64,000 bases of DNA from Pilaira anomala (lineage: Eukaryota > Mucoromycota > Mucoromycetes > Mucorales > Mucoraceae), in contig JAIXMQ010000026.1 in assembly GCA_025716855.1 (NCBI GenBank), positions 310,001-374,000 of the forward strand, read 5' to 3'. Below are positions 1 through 12,866 of the stretch, in pieces. The notes beneath the pieces are model-generated. The model was given only the letters and a program-made list of their open reading frames with translations, ran no database searches and had not been told where the DNA came from. Within the stretch, counting starts at the first letter, position 1, and the number at the start of each line of letters is the position of its first letter. Made by a program: the position numbers and the translations under genes.

Positions 1-291
1 TTGGCAGAACGTATCACACCAGGCGAAACTTCAAAAGAAGGAATTGTTTCAATTGCATAAAACACGAGGCGAACTCTTTCAATAGACATAGGTGTATCTA
101 TATTTAAGTTTACAAAACCTTTATATAAAGGGATTGTATTTGTGTTGGTTGAATGAGCAGACATTTAAATATACACAAAACATACCCTGAAAGACTGAAC
201 CAGGACCATATACAGGTTGATTTCTGATTGACCAACCGAATTCAGGCAGAAGTTCAATAGAGAGAGAGCAAGTCTTTTTTGGAGAAGACAT
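1..291 (-). CDS. Arrestin-N-like protein, 5' part only
   Basis: The start codon is at 291-289 and the gene runs off the left edge of the window. Two exons are visible: 186-291 and 1-118. The intron at 119-185 begins GTATGT. The joined sequence begins MSSPKKTCSLSIELL and continues GPGSVFQGFVNLNIDTP, then SIERVRLVFYAIE. A glycine-rich turn, a 'G-x-V-x-L' strand and an 'I-x-x-V/I-R-L-x-F' strand are the usual N-terminal pattern of arrestin and alpha-arrestin folds. In fungi these proteins act as adaptors for ubiquitin ligases on membrane cargo. Only about 75 residues can be read, so neither the C-terminal arrestin domain nor PY motifs can be checked. The family call is an inference from this short stretch. 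Confidence 0.6.
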
Positions 292-526
292 TTTTTTTAT
301 ATATATATATATTTATTAATATGCTTTGACAGGAGAAGGACAAAATAATTCATGTATTTATATATTTTTCAACAATGATCTTCGCTACCGCAGCAAAAAA
401 AAAAAAAAAAAAAAACCATGATTAATCGTAGTGTTTTATTTATATCTAATGTGTTACCTTATATTGTTTTATTTACAATGTAAAACTGATTTTTTATTTA
501 AAAAAGAAAAATGGAATTGTGATGAA

Positions 527-1427
527 TTATTGAATGTATTTATGAAGGAACTTTCTATGGAAATCAGAGCGTAACATATCATTAACGAATCTCTTTTTAG
601 GTTTATCATCAAGACCTCTTGCTTGATTCTTGAAAATAACATCATCATCCCATCTAGTAAATAGGGAAAAATATTAGTTACACAATTTTTGAAACAGATT
701 TCTTTCTTTATTTTACCTTCTTTTAACGCTGAAGTCACGTTTTTCTTGTCCAATATTTAAAAGAGGATTTCCTTCCATTGCCTCTTGTTCTTTTTCAGTT
801 TCTTCTTCTTCTCTAGCTTCACGTTCTTGTCTTTCTTTTTCTTCAGCACGTTCTTGACGAATACGTTTCAATGTCGCTAACAGTTCTGCAGCATTATCAT
901 CGTCATCTGAGTCGTCGTCGTCCGAATCATCACTATTCATAATTGGAGAGGGGGGTTTTTTTTTAAGAAATCTACCATCTATAACTAATTGGTATATTCA
1001 ACTTGTTTTACCTTTCACTACTCGACCCGTCACTTTCTTGTTCGCTATCCTCTTTATCTAGTTTCGCCAACCTTTCAGCCTCTGCCATTAATTTTTGTTT
1101 TTCTGAATTCGGTTCCTCGTCTTGTCGAATTAATCGTGTAGTTGAAGCGCCTCCTTCTTTCTCTTCATAATATTCTTGTTCGGCTCTTTTCAATTCTGCT
1201 AATAATTCTTCTCTGTTACCGATTTCATCGACGGTACCTTGTCCAGGCTGTCTGAACTTGAGCTTAGTGTGTGAGGCGATATCACGAGCACTGTATTGGA
1301 AACTAGGTGCCTTGCTATCGTTACCTCTAGCGGGATCAAATGTAGGACGAGCTGCAGTTGTCTATACGATGGTTAGTTTAAACTAAACAAGATCAATAAA
1401 AGATCTTTGTTTTATTTTTCTTACCAT
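527..1427 (-). CDS. CWC15: Pre-mRNA splicing factor CWC15/Cwf15
   Basis: Four exons give a 231-residue protein: 1425-1427 (only ATG), 1012-1361, 717-932 and 527-653. The N-terminus [16 protein letters not shown], then [14 protein letters not shown], and the C-terminus [20 protein letters not shown] are the two conserved blocks of CWC15, a component of the Prp19/NTC-associated active spliceosome in the nucleus. Human CWC15 is of nearly the same length. Between the blocks lies an acidic, coiled-coil-like region rich in Asp/Glu/Arg. The first coding exon is the start codon alone, followed by GTAAGA; the conserved second residue (Thr) supports this. The intron acceptors are TATAG, AATAG and CTAG. 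The product and exon chain are well supported. Confidence 0.93.
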
Positions 1428-1726
1428 TTTTTTTTTTTATTAAAGCAAAAGGAAAGGTTGAAAGAAAAAGTTTCTTTCTGGAGTTCAAAATACAAAAAGA
1501 AAAAACGTGATTTGTGACATCACCTACGCTCTTACTGCTATATACACCACAAACTTATTTGTTTAAGATCTGCACGAAGAATGATAACTCGGGTCGTACT
1601 GTTGAATATCCCACGCTTCCTAATTTTTTTTTTGTTACACTATTTCTATAATTGTTTTTATTTTATTTAATTTTTCTAATGTCAGTTCTTTTTTTGACAG
1701 ATCATTTTATTTTTACATTATTATTT

Positions 1727-2859
1727 CTAATCAATCTTTTTTGATCTCTTTACAGTAGTGTTCTCTTTCACCGGTAACTTTTCACGAGGTATCATTGCTA
1801 ACATTGCTTCAACACAAATGAATCGTGTAACGAATTTAAAAATAAAAGCTAAACCATACATGACAATTCTATATAATGGACCCAATTGTAACAAGGGTTT
1901 AACTATAAATGTCGTCAGTATACAAGAAAATGAATAATTATATATATATATATATATATATAGTAGACTTACTTGGTGGAGGGGCAAACATATAATTCAA
2001 ATTGAAACCAGACACAAGAGAGGAGATATGAAGAATAGGAGTATGAAAGAAACTATAGGAAAAGAAGGATAGAAATAAAATTTCTTTCGATTTAGGTAAT
2101 ACAACATATCTACGACAATAGATCATGTAAATTGGTACAACCAACAACAAGATATGTTCTATGTTTTCATATTAGTTAAAATTAAATATATGTAAAAAAA
2201 AAAGATATGCATATTTTACCAGCAAAGAAATTAAAAGTTTCACCAATCAATGTATGTTCTCTTAAATCAGGGAAAGCAAGCGCAGCTAAAGCACCCCATT
2301 GCAAATGTAAATAGACGTTAAAGAAAATATGAGGAACAGGTGACTTTTTGTTGGGATAAACCAATGTAAATAAAAGCAAAAGTCCACTCATATGACAAGG
2401 TTGCATCATAAACCAAACTCGGTGACGAATAATCTTATGAGTTAAGGTCAATAAGAGAGAACAAATTAAAGCAAGTGTCATGCTTCTTTCAGTCAAGGAG
2501 GCTTTATGTGGTGGCTGAAATTCAGTTAATAATTTGTAATTCTTACTACCAGGTCGAAGCAAACGACGGAAAGAAATAAATGTGGCAATTCCATAAATAG
2601 TTGCCAAACAAACTAATTCCATACCGTGTTGTCTAGGATGATTATACCTATAAAGCTTATTTTTTAATCTTTCTTTCTTATATTTTGCAGTTTTTTTTTT
2701 TTTTTTTCTTCTTCTTCTTCTCTGCAACTCGACTTACCATGACCCAAATGACGATTGTTCCCAATTAGTTTCTGTCGGTACATCCGCTGCAATATCTCGA
2801 ACAAAATTCTCAACTTTGGCAAGTATAGGTTCTGCAACTTGAAGAATATCTTGAAGCAT
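1727..2859 (-). CDS. TMEM164-like multi-pass membrane acyltransferase
   Basis: Four exons, 2738-2859, 2220-2647, 1973-2158 and 1727-1902, encode 303 residues. The first exon starts MLQDILQVAEP. An in-frame ATG further upstream is preceded by pyrimidine-rich leader sequence and is less likely. The protein has about six or seven hydrophobic segments. A conserved QPCHMSGLLLL motif carries the family's cysteine, and EHILLLVVPIYMIY follows a splice. These match the TMEM164 family, which in animals transfers acyl chains onto ether phospholipids using a cysteine in the PCH motif. Length agrees with human TMEM164 (about 300). The family is recognised from motifs; the enzymatic activity in fungi is inferred. 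It shares a 174-bp divergent promoter with the RNA-binding gene at 3034. Confidence 0.8.
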
Positions 2860-3033
2860 TAGAGAGACTAAGGTAAAAAATAAAAGAAAATAAAAACAAG
2901 GGAAAGAAAGAACCAAAAAGAGAAAAAAAAGAAAAAATAAATAAATAAATAGGGGGGTCTTCACCCCCCATTGTTTAAAGAAGGAAAAAAATGATTTTTC
3001 ATTTTATTTTACCGGGTTATTATTTTTCTCATC
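2860..3033. promoter_or_regulatory. Divergent promoter, TMEM164-like / RRM protein
   Basis: These 174 bases separate two start codons on opposite strands. The segment is A-rich on the left and holds a run of six G then six C around 2953-2968. No clear TATA box was seen. A shared promoter is inferred from position only. Confidence 0.45.
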
Positions 3034-4596
3034 ATGTCTCATTCAAGACATTCCTATTCAACTAAAGAAAGAAGAAGATCTCGTAGTCCTTATTCTCGTT
3101 CTAGAGACGAGCAGGTACTCCCTTCGAACAGAAAATAAATATAAAAAAATAAAGAAATACTAAAAACCAAACCAGAAAAGTTACAAACGATATGATCGTT
3201 ATGAATCGAGAAGAAGCGAAGATCGCCATAGAAGCGAAGATCGCAGTAGAAGAGACGATAACAGGAGAAGAGATGATTATAACTACAATGACAGAAGACA
3301 AGAAGAAGAACTTGAGCCCAATATTAATGTTGTCTTAAGAAACTTGCCTGACAATGCTAGAGAAGTCGATGTATTATTATTCATAAATTACTTTACGTTT
3401 TTATCTAATCATCTATATAATGTGTATCAAAACATCACCTTCTTCACATTTACAACTACTAGATTGAAAACAAACTGATTCAAATGGAAGCTAGTATTGA
3501 TAATGTGTCTCTTATTAAAGACCGTGATACAGGTGAATCCAGAAAATTTGCTTTTATTCGATTTACAAGTGTAGGTCACGCTATCCAGTTTGTGGAAAAA
3601 CATAGGAGCTTTGAAATGAATTCATACCGCGTACGTGTTGATTATTGTAAAAAGAATAAGCAAGAAGAAGAAAAGGATGAATGGAGATGTTCTAAAGTAA
3701 GTGATTTGCTTTTTTTTTTTTTCGCCTGGATTCGATAAACTAAACATACACAGTGTGGAAATTTTAATGTCGTTACTCGTCGCTCGTGTACAGAATGTAA
3801 ACATTCTTATATCTGTAAGTTTTTTCTTTTATTGTGATATATTGAAGAAATCATGCTAACCTTATCCTATCTCGTTAATTAGCTGAATCCAACGAGATCA
3901 GAACAAACGAAACTGAAACGATCGAAATTAATGATGGTACTAAGGATATCTCAAATATACCAAGTAACATGTTACTTTTACGTCAATTGGATCATTTGAC
4001 CACTGAAGAATCAATTTTCGAAGCTGTATCGACCTTAGAAGGTGTTTATCGTACTATATTAATTAGAGACAAATTAACAAAAATGTCTTGTGAATTCGCT
4101 TTTGTTGAGTTTGTTAATGTTCAGGTATATACATCTGTCTTTTATAGATTTATATTTATGAAAACTCAATTTAATTTACTTTTTTTTTTTTTTTTTTTAG
4201 TGTGCTGCTATAGCTTTAGAATATGCAAGAGAATTATTAACAATTGATGGACGAAAAGTTCAGGTATCATATACAAACCCTGAAAGCTTCTTACCTGTTT
4301 ATGGACAATCAGAATGGTCCATTCCTATAGTGGATGGACGTGTAGCCTACTGGGATAAATCATCTTATGCATCAGAATATTCGCTTGCCATTGAGCAAGA
4401 AAAAAAGAGAAAGGAGGAAGAGAATAAAAAGAGAGAAGAAGAATTAAGAAAGGCAAGAGAAGAAGAATCAAAAAAGGCGACTAAAGTAAAGGAAAGTTTA
4501 GACGATGATCTGAGTGCTTTTTATGCTGAAATGGGTGACTTTGGTACAGATAGCAATGACAATTCGGATATCTTTTCTGTTCCAAAAATGAAATAA
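3034..4596 (+). CDS. RRM-RanBP2 zinc finger-RRM splicing-type protein
   Basis: Six exons, 3034-3114, 3176-3370, 3463-3696, 3754-3814, 3883-4124 and 4201-4596, give 402 residues. The N-terminus is a short Arg/Ser-rich stretch. RRM1 (about 78-155) has RNP2 VVLRNL and RNP1 KFAFIRF. A RanBP2-type finger follows with W166 and Cys 168, 171, 182 and 185 (EWRCSKCGNF, then RRSCTECK). RRM2 (about 217-300) has MLLLRQL and CEFAFVEF. A charged coiled coil of Lys/Glu precedes an acidic C-terminus. This domain order is that of RBM5/RBM6/RBM10, which regulate splice-site choice in the nucleus. The G-patch and OCRE domains of animal RBM5 are absent, so this is a shorter fungal relative. All junctions keep frame through both RRMs and the finger. 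Confidence 0.85.
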
Positions 4597-6756
4597 AAAT
4601 AAATGTATATTTTCTTTAATTACTTTTTTAAAGCTAAATGATGAGGAGGTTTTATGAATCTGATTGATTTTCTTTAGTTTATTAAACAAACTAGCTAATT
4701 AAAATAAATTTAAAGTTGTAGAGGAAAGCTTATAAGCTCTCTAGCAATGATCTGAGTAGTACACTTGTCATTAGCATTAGTGCTCGACATTGTTATATAA
4801 AGCAGGGGAGGAACGAGAAGAATGTAGAGAGCGAGAGGAAGGCTCAGTAGCCTCGAGATCATATGGGGGGCTTTGTTTAAACTACAGCATACATTTTTTT
4901 TTTCTTTTTTTTTTTTTTTTTTTTTTTTTGCAGTAGCTTTTTCAAGCATGCGAGCTGTTTCTTTCATAGTATAAAGCCTACTTCCCATAAAACACTTTCT
5001 TTACATAATTTAGCCTAAACAACAGGCAGATGAAGTGAAGCAATACATGTACTCACGTATAGTCCTGCGTCTACAAGCCTTACTTTGCATATTTAGCCTT
5101 CTATATCAGCAATTGATATATGTAGTTTCCTGCTATGCTTCTCTTGGCTCTTGTATTTATTATAGTGTGTATGTAAAATCAATTTATATTATTTTTAGCG
5201 ACTTTAACATGGTGAAAAGGTGAATATAGGATAAAAGAAAACTCGCTCTATAGTTTATAAATACTTATATATGTAACACAGTTACTTAGTTACATATTTT
5301 CTTACTGAAACGTAAATTTGAAGCTTTATCAACCTAATCCAAGATGTTTTTATAAAGTTGCTGAAGCACTGTAATTCATGATGCGTTGTTATGTCATTTG
5401 AATAAATAGAGTAAAAATGTAAGCCTACTAGAAGCGAATTTTATTTTCTGATAGTTAGAATATTTTCTTTTACTGGATATTTATTCTTTGTTCTTCCTGT
5501 TGTTATATTTTCTGAAAAATTCGCGGATGGTGCTATACACATATCTTGAGCAACAAAGCAATTAGCTATAAAATCTCTGTTATTAGTTGTTTATGTTTAC
5601 ATAAAAATAAACATCATTAAACCACAAAAAAGAGTTATATCGTAAGATAGCCCAGTATTTATGAAAATAAAAAATAAAACTGGTTTAGCTCGAACAAGAA
5701 ACTTGAGTTAATAAACTGGTTTAAGAAGAAATGGATCCTAAAAAAAAATTCACTTTATATAGGAGCTATTGTATGTACTAGCTATAAACTAGTATACAAG
5801 AGAGCTAATTATATTATTTGGTTACAGATATACATTGTCCGCTGTAGTTACAAACAGTTGAAACAAAGGTACTCTCAACATATAAGTGTATCTATTAGAA
5901 ACAGTTTACTGAAGAACATTATCTTATCCCTTTTTTCTTACAAAGCATATATGGTTTAGCTAACCTAGAAATTAAATCAGGTTTTTAATTCATCCAAAAG
6001 TCACTGACAATATCTATATAGCGTAGAAAGGCCTTTAGGTCATCCCTCCCAAAAAAAAAAAAAAAAAACCAAGAATTATCTCCTCCTGCATTCTCTTAAA
6101 CTAGAGATCAATTCAAAAGATTCTTTAGGGTTTAGTTGTTAATTGACATTCTCTTTTTTTTTTCTGGATATTAAAATAGTTAATTTTTTTTTTATAAAGT
6201 ATGATACCCTTGAGGAGGTATATATAGAGTATATTGTACAAAAGAGATAATATTATACCAATATTTTTTTATATTTTATTTTCATTGTATATTGAGTTTT
6301 TAATTAGTCAAGGATACTATGCCATATTCAATATTCTAATATTTAATCTAGATCACGTTATTGGTTTTGAAATTACGGTATTTGTCTTTTGTGTAGAGTT
6401 CAATTCAATTGAATGAATATAATTTTTTTTTTTAGTCCATAGTTAAAAAAGAAGAAGAAAATCCTAATTGAGAGTTCGATTACAATACTTGGATGAATTC
6501 TCTTCAAGAATTTACAGTCGTTTTTCATTAGAAACATAAACTTGAATGTTACTATAGCAATCGTGCAAAAATTCAATTGCGAATAAAATCAGGGGTTATG
6601 CAATCTTGTATGTGTACAAAAGATTTTTGTACTTTGTGTTCACTGAATTTCCTGAAATGGCGTAAAACAAATAAAACAAAGGTCTCATGTACGATTGAAA
6701 TGCCGACGGTGCCCGTTTTTTTTTTTTTGGAAAAAAAATATGTTTTTTATGAAAAC

Positions 6757-6787
<31 letters not shown>

Positions 6788-6930
6788 CATAGCCAGAAAC
6801 ACGTAAAATAAAGTAGCAAAGAAAAAGTAAGCAAATTTATTTTTATTTTATATATTTCGTTTCTTTTTTTTTTTCTTCTTTATACAATGACATTATAAAA
6901 AATTGATAGGCATGAATATAAAAAAAAAAA

Positions 6931-6966
<36 letters not shown>

Positions 6967-7092
6967 CTGTACAAATAGGTAAAAAGGGTAATAAAGGTGT
7001 ATAACAAAGAAGAATTTTTTTATCAATTTTATAGCTCTGTTTTTTTAGGATTGAATTTGTTTGTTGAATATTACACAAATGGAAAAAAGAAT
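4597..7092. other. Intergenic, no supported gene
   Basis: About 2.5 kb of AT-rich sequence between the RRM gene and the first H2B. It holds many A and T runs, including 24 or more A near 6940. A 92-codon frame on the minus strand (4710-4988) is mostly poly-lysine from an A run plus a hydrophobic tail, with no family resemblance. No RNA gene or repeat boundary was recognised. Confidence 0.5.
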
Positions 7093-7446
7093 TTATTTGG
7101 AAGAAGTGTACTTGGTGACAGCCTTGGTACCTTCAGAGACGGCATGCTTGGCAAGTTCTCCAGGAAGAATAAGACGAACAGCGGTTTGGATTTCACGAGA
7201 AGAAATGGTGGAACGCTTGTTGTAGGCAGCTAACTTGGAAGCTTCGGAAGCAATACGTTCAAAGATATCGTTAACGAAAGAGTTCAAGATAGACATGGCC
7301 TTGTTGGAGATACCAGTATCGGGGTGTACTTGCTTCAAGACCTTGTAGATGTAAGAGGAGTAAGTCTCACGACGGGTGACCTTTCTCTTCTTTCCTTCCT
7401 TAGGTCCAGTCTTCTTGTGTTCTTTGGTGGGGAGATCAGCAGCCAT
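7093..7446 (-). CDS. H2B: Histone H2B, copy 1 (short N-tail)
   Basis: An intronless 117-residue H2B. The histone fold is complete ([20 protein letters not shown], then [17 protein letters not shown]) and ends AVTKYTSSK. The core is identical in protein to the second H2B at 12867, but the N-terminal tail differs: [20 protein letters not shown] here. H2B pairs with H2A in the nucleosome. It is transcribed divergently from H2A copy 1, with a TATATAAAA-type box on the minus strand near 7519-7530, about 75-85 bases before the ATG. Fungal histone mRNAs are polyadenylated, and no animal-type 3' stem-loop was looked for successfully. Confidence 0.97.
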   Translation of the reverse strand: MAADLPTKEHKKTGPKEGKKRKVTRRETYSSYIYKVLKQVHPDTGISNKAMSILNSFVNDIFERIASEASKLAAYNKRSTISSREIQTAVRLILPGELAKHAVSEGTKAVTKYTSSK

Positions 7447-7994
7447 TTTTTTTATAAAAATTATGTTGTGTAAAAGAAAAAAAAAAAGGAAAACAGAAAT
7501 ACCGAGAAAATTCGTACGTTTTTATATAATTTTATTCCGTGTGACTTTGAATTCCCTTTTTTTTTTCAATTTTTTTTTTTTTATTTTATTTTTTTTTTTT
7601 TTATCACCTATTGTGTGAATATCAAAAATTGAAATAATTCATAATACAAGTACCGTGAAATCACGTAACCAACGCGATTTACGTTCGAATTGGGTATATT
7701 AGGTTGAGTCTACAGGTTAAAAAAAATTTAGAATAAAAATTTTTTTTTATCATTTTTTTTTCTATAAAGTGTTTGTAATTTTTTTTTATACACCTTCCAT
7801 TGTAAGGCGCGTTTGTTAAAAAAAAAAAAAAGTTTAGAAAAAAAAAAAAAAAAAAAAAAGTTACGGGCGGTATTTAAATTCAATCTGTAGAATATATATA
7901 AACCAGCTATAGAAGCTTGCAAAATTTTTCCCTTTTTTTTTTTTTCTCCTAACAAACTTTTTTTTTTCACAAGTTTAATATATATATATAAAAA
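7447..7994. promoter_or_regulatory. Divergent H2B/H2A promoter, pair 1
   Basis: A 548-bp segment between the start codons. TATA boxes face each gene: near 7519-7530 for H2B (-) and TATATATAAA at 7893-7902 for H2A (+). The centre (7660-7713) is the only part that is not homopolymer. It carries several ACGT cores (CACGTAA, TTACGTTCG) and TGAGTCTAC at 7705-7713, a 9-mer also found at 12629-12637 in the other H2A/H2B promoter. Which factor binds is unknown. Confidence 0.6.
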
Positions 7995-8390
7995 ATGTCT
8001 GGTGGTAAATCTGGTGGAAAGTCTGCTTCTGGCTCCAAGTCTCAAACTCGTTCAGCTAAGGCTGGTCTTCAGTTCCCCGTTGGTCGTATCCATCGTCTTT
8101 TGCGTCGTGGAAACTATGCTCAACGTGTTGGTGCTGGTGCTCCCGTTTACCTCGCTGCTGTTCTCGAATATCTCGCTGCTGAAATTCTCGAATTAGCCGG
8201 TAACGCTGCTCGTGATAACAAGAAGTCTCGTATCATCCCTCGTCATCTTCAATTAGCTATCCGTAACGATGAAGAATTAAACAAGCTCTTAGGTCATGTT
8301 ACCATTGCTCAAGGTGGTGTCCTTCCCAACATTCATGCCTCTCTTTTACCCACCAAGTCCAAGAAGGCTGGTGCTTCTCAAGAACTTTAA
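7995..8390 (+). CDS. H2A: Histone H2A, copy 1
   Basis: An intronless 131-residue H2A starting [19 protein letters not shown], with the acidic-patch region [18 protein letters not shown] and the C-terminus SQEL. The SQ(E/D)-hydrophobic tail is the damage-phosphorylated motif of fungal H2A, so this canonical histone also does the H2A.X job. The protein is identical to the copy at 11994-12389, and the coding DNA differs at only two silent sites (GGT/GGC near the start, CAT/CAC near the end), while the flanks differ. The start follows a TATA box by about 90 bases. Confidence 0.97.
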   Translation: MSGGKSGGKSASGSKSQTRSAKAGLQFPVGRIHRLLRRGNYAQRVGAGAPVYLAAVLEYLAAEILELAGNAARDNKKSRIIPRHLQLAIRNDEELNKLLGHVTIAQGGVLPNIHASLLPTKSKKAGASQEL

Positions 8391-8534
8391 AGTGGAAAAA
8401 AAAAATTCTGAAAAATTCTTCTTTTTTAATAATATGTTCATTATAATTTTACTAGCATTTTAAATCTTTTTTTTTTCCATTTTTTTTTTCTATTTGATAT
8501 CCCTACTTTTTTTTTTTCTCCTTTGCCTCAAGTT

Positions 8535-8570
<36 letters not shown>

Positions 8571-9363
8571 CGACCGACTCCAAAAAAAAAAAAAATCCAT
8601 TTTATTTCCCTTTTACATATGTAGAATTGATGCCTTTTTTTTTGGGTTTGGGTTTTTGTAAATAAATAATAAAGAAACAAAAAGACTTTTTTAACAATTC
8701 ATGCAATGTACTTTTTACGCCAAAAGGAGAAGAAAAAAACGGTATTTTAATTACATACACCACACATTTTGAAAACATGCAGTCACCTCCACATATTCCC
8801 TCTCTCTTTGTTTGGGTGTGTGTATCATAAACGTGTACAAAATATAAGCCAATAGAAATCTGTGATCTTACCAATAGGAACGTCAAAATATTTTCTGGCT
8901 TTTTTTTTTTTTCAACATTCAGGACAACGCGTAATTATTGGTAAATGATTCAGGAACAAGGTCAAGATAAGAGCTACGTTAAATATACTATTATGATTGA
9001 TTGTTGCCTAGCAACGATAATTAACAAATAATTGACAGCTGCTAGGTAACCTGAGCAGGGTCCGGGTTAATTCAATGTAACTACGTCAGACTGATGCTGC
9101 TAGAAAAAAAAAAAAAAAGAAAAGAAATGGCTTAAAACTTTTATGATGTAAGCACACGCACGACGTCAATATCGATTTGTAAATCATTCGAAACGTTCCG
9201 AATTTAGTGTGTATTTGTATAAATTAAATAAAAAAAAAATTGGGCTGAAAAAAAAAAAAAGTGGATGTAGATCTAATTTAAAAAATAATACATGAGCAAA
9301 AAAAAAAAAAAATTTTTTTACAAAAAAAAAAACACGTAAAATCTCATCATATTTTATCACTAA

Positions 9364-9398
<35 letters not shown>

Positions 9399-9947
9399 TT
9401 TTATATATTTTCTTGTGAAAAGGCTCATTTTAATTTTTTTTTTTTTTTTTTTTGTAAATAAATAAACAAAGCAATGGCATGTGGCCCCAAATATGCATTT
9501 ATAAATTAAGGTTTGACAATTACACCAAGCAAGAAAATAGATTATCCGTCTGTCACACAAAGAAAACTTAAAGTGCTTCATTTTGTTGACATGTATTTTT
9601 TTTTTTATGGACGGTTTTTTTTTGGTTACTTCTATTTTGAGCAATTTTTTCTGTAGATTTACATTGGTTCAATATTTTTTTTTTTTTTAAAAAAAGATAT
9701 ATATCATTTATTATAGAACCAAAAAAAAAGAAAAAAAAATAAAAAGAAAAAGACTGTACAAAATAATGGGATAATATATTAAAAAAAAAAATCTTTTTTC
9801 TCTCTTTTTTTATATTATAAAATGAAAATTTTTTTTTAAAAAAAAGGATTCCTTTTTGTTGTTGTTGTTGTTTGGTTGTTGTTGTTGTTGTTGTTGGTTG
9901 TTGTTGAATTTTTGGGTGCGGGTATTTCTTTATATTATACATATAAT
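8391..9947. other. Gap between H2A and H3 3' ends, with one complex patch
   Basis: The two flanking histone genes converge on this 1.56-kb gap. Most of it is A/T homopolymer. The stretch 8920-9230 is of ordinary complexity and holds an X-box (9003-9015), a second GCTAGGTAACC half site near 9051, and GACGTCA near 9162. No open frame of note lies here. It could hold a promoter for a non-coding transcript or an enhancer for the cluster; that is speculation. Confidence 0.4.
9003..9015. promoter_or_regulatory. RFX-type X-box
   Basis: GTTGCCTAGCAAC is an inverted repeat that fits the RFX consensus (GTNRCC, short spacer, RGYAAC) without mismatch. Fungal RFX factors such as Crt1/Rfx1 control DNA-damage and S-phase genes. 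Binding here is inferred from sequence only. Confidence 0.5.
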
Positions 9948-11348
<1,401 letters not shown>

Positions 11349-11993
11349 ATTCTTTTTTTAAATATACAAATTTCCAAAATATCCCCCACATAAAAAATTA
11401 ATCTTTTTATTTTTTTTTTTTTAAAAAAAAGAAAAAAATACTCATTTTCAATTATCTTTTTTTTTTTTTTTTCTTATTATTTCAAATTCCCAAAAAGAAA
11501 AACTTGTGTTCTTTTTCTTTTTTTTTATATTTTATTTACTATATTGCAAGTTCAGCATTCTGTATATAGCTTTACTTTAGCTTTTTGGTCTTTTTTTTTT
11601 TTTTGTGCCATCAAATATAAATTAAAAAATTTACAAAAATTACTTGTTTGTATTTCTGCTTTGTGCGTTTATGATTTTAACCAATAAGCTTTCAATGTTT
11701 TTCATTCTTTTTTTGCATTTCAGGTTACGTGTACACACACATCAAAAAAAAAAAAAAAATATTTATATTTATATTTTTAAAAAAAAGGGGATATTTTATT
11801 TCGACATTTTTTTTTTTCTTTTCTACCTAATAAAGATATATTCAAAAAAAAAAAAAAGATGTATACAATAGTCAAGTTGAAAGCACTACACACATGTTGA
11901 GGGTTGATTTGAATTTTTTTTTTTTTTTAATAAGAAAAAAAAAAAAAAGAGTTGTGTGTCGTTTTTTGGGTAATATATATGTATTTATAATAT
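11349..11993. other. Gap between H4 and H2A copy 2 3' ends
   Basis: 645 bp of T- and A-rich sequence where H4 (+) and H2A copy 2 (-) converge. It should hold both 3' UTRs and poly(A) sites. No gene or structured repeat was seen. Confidence 0.5.
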
Positions 11994-12389
11994 TTAAAGT
12001 TCTTGAGAAGCACCAGCCTTCTTGGACTTGGTGGGTAAAAGAGAGGCGTGAATGTTGGGAAGGACACCACCTTGAGCAATGGTAACATGACCTAAGAGCT
12101 TGTTTAATTCTTCATCGTTACGGATAGCTAATTGAAGATGACGAGGGATGATACGAGACTTCTTGTTATCACGAGCAGCGTTACCGGCTAATTCGAGAAT
12201 TTCAGCAGCGAGATATTCGAGAACAGCAGCGAGGTAAACGGGAGCACCAGCACCAACACGTTGAGCATAGTTTCCACGACGCAAAAGACGATGGATACGA
12301 CCAACGGGGAACTGAAGACCAGCCTTAGCTGAACGAGTTTGAGACTTGGAGCCAGAAGCAGACTTTCCACCAGATTTACCGCCAGACAT
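11994..12389 (-). CDS. H2A: Histone H2A, copy 2
   Basis: An intronless 131-residue protein identical to H2A copy 1, ending SQEL. Only two silent differences occur over 396 coding bases, whereas 5' and 3' flanks are unrelated. This pattern suggests recent gene conversion confined to the coding region, or very strong codon constraint. It is divergent to H2B copy 2, so the H2A/H2B pair appears here in opposite orientation to the first pair. A TATA-like box on the minus strand lies at 12461-12471. Confidence 0.97.
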   Translation of the reverse strand: MSGGKSGGKSASGSKSQTRSAKAGLQFPVGRIHRLLRRGNYAQRVGAGAPVYLAAVLEYLAAEILELAGNAARDNKKSRIIPRHLQLAIRNDEELNKLLGHVTIAQGGVLPNIHASLLPTKSKKAGASQEL

Positions 12390-12475
12390 TATATAAAGAT
12401 TTTTTTTTAAAAAAAGAGATCAAAGCAGGAAAAAGGAAAAGAAATCGAAAAACGATTTTAATTTATATACAGCTC

Positions 12476-12506
<31 letters not shown>

Positions 12507-12866
12507 CTCTTTCTAAGTCACATCCCATAATTTTTTTTTTTTTTTTTTTTTTTTTTACAGATAAAAAAAAAAGCAATATGTCAAAAAAAATGCATTTTTT
12601 TTTTATTCTTTTGTTTTATAGATTAACGTGAGTCTACGTGACTTTACGTGTTTTTTTTCGTGGTTGATTAAGTTATTTTTAGGTTTTTTAAAGTGTATTT
12701 TTTTCCACTTGCTTAAAAAAAAAAAAAAAATATATGTCTACACTTGATAAATTAAAAAAAAAAAAAAAACCCGTAATTTATATAAAACCCAGCAGAATTT
12801 CTTTTTTTTTTTTTTTTTTTTTTTTTTTTCATCTCCCTCTTTTATTTTTATTTTATTTTTTTAAAA
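12390..12866. promoter_or_regulatory. Divergent H2A/H2B promoter, pair 2
   Basis: 477 bp between start codons, with TATA boxes at 12461-12471 (H2A) and 12779-12787 (H2B). The central island 12620-12665 has four (A/T)CGTG motifs in 45 bases (AACGTG, TACGTG, TACGTG, TTCGTGG) and the 9-mer TGAGTCTAC at 12629-12637, also present in pair 1. Confidence 0.6.

Noticed and set aside
4710..4988. 92-codon frame on the minus strand
   Set aside because: Mostly a lysine run from poly(A) and a hydrophobic stretch; no conserved motif, no gene neighbours or splice context.
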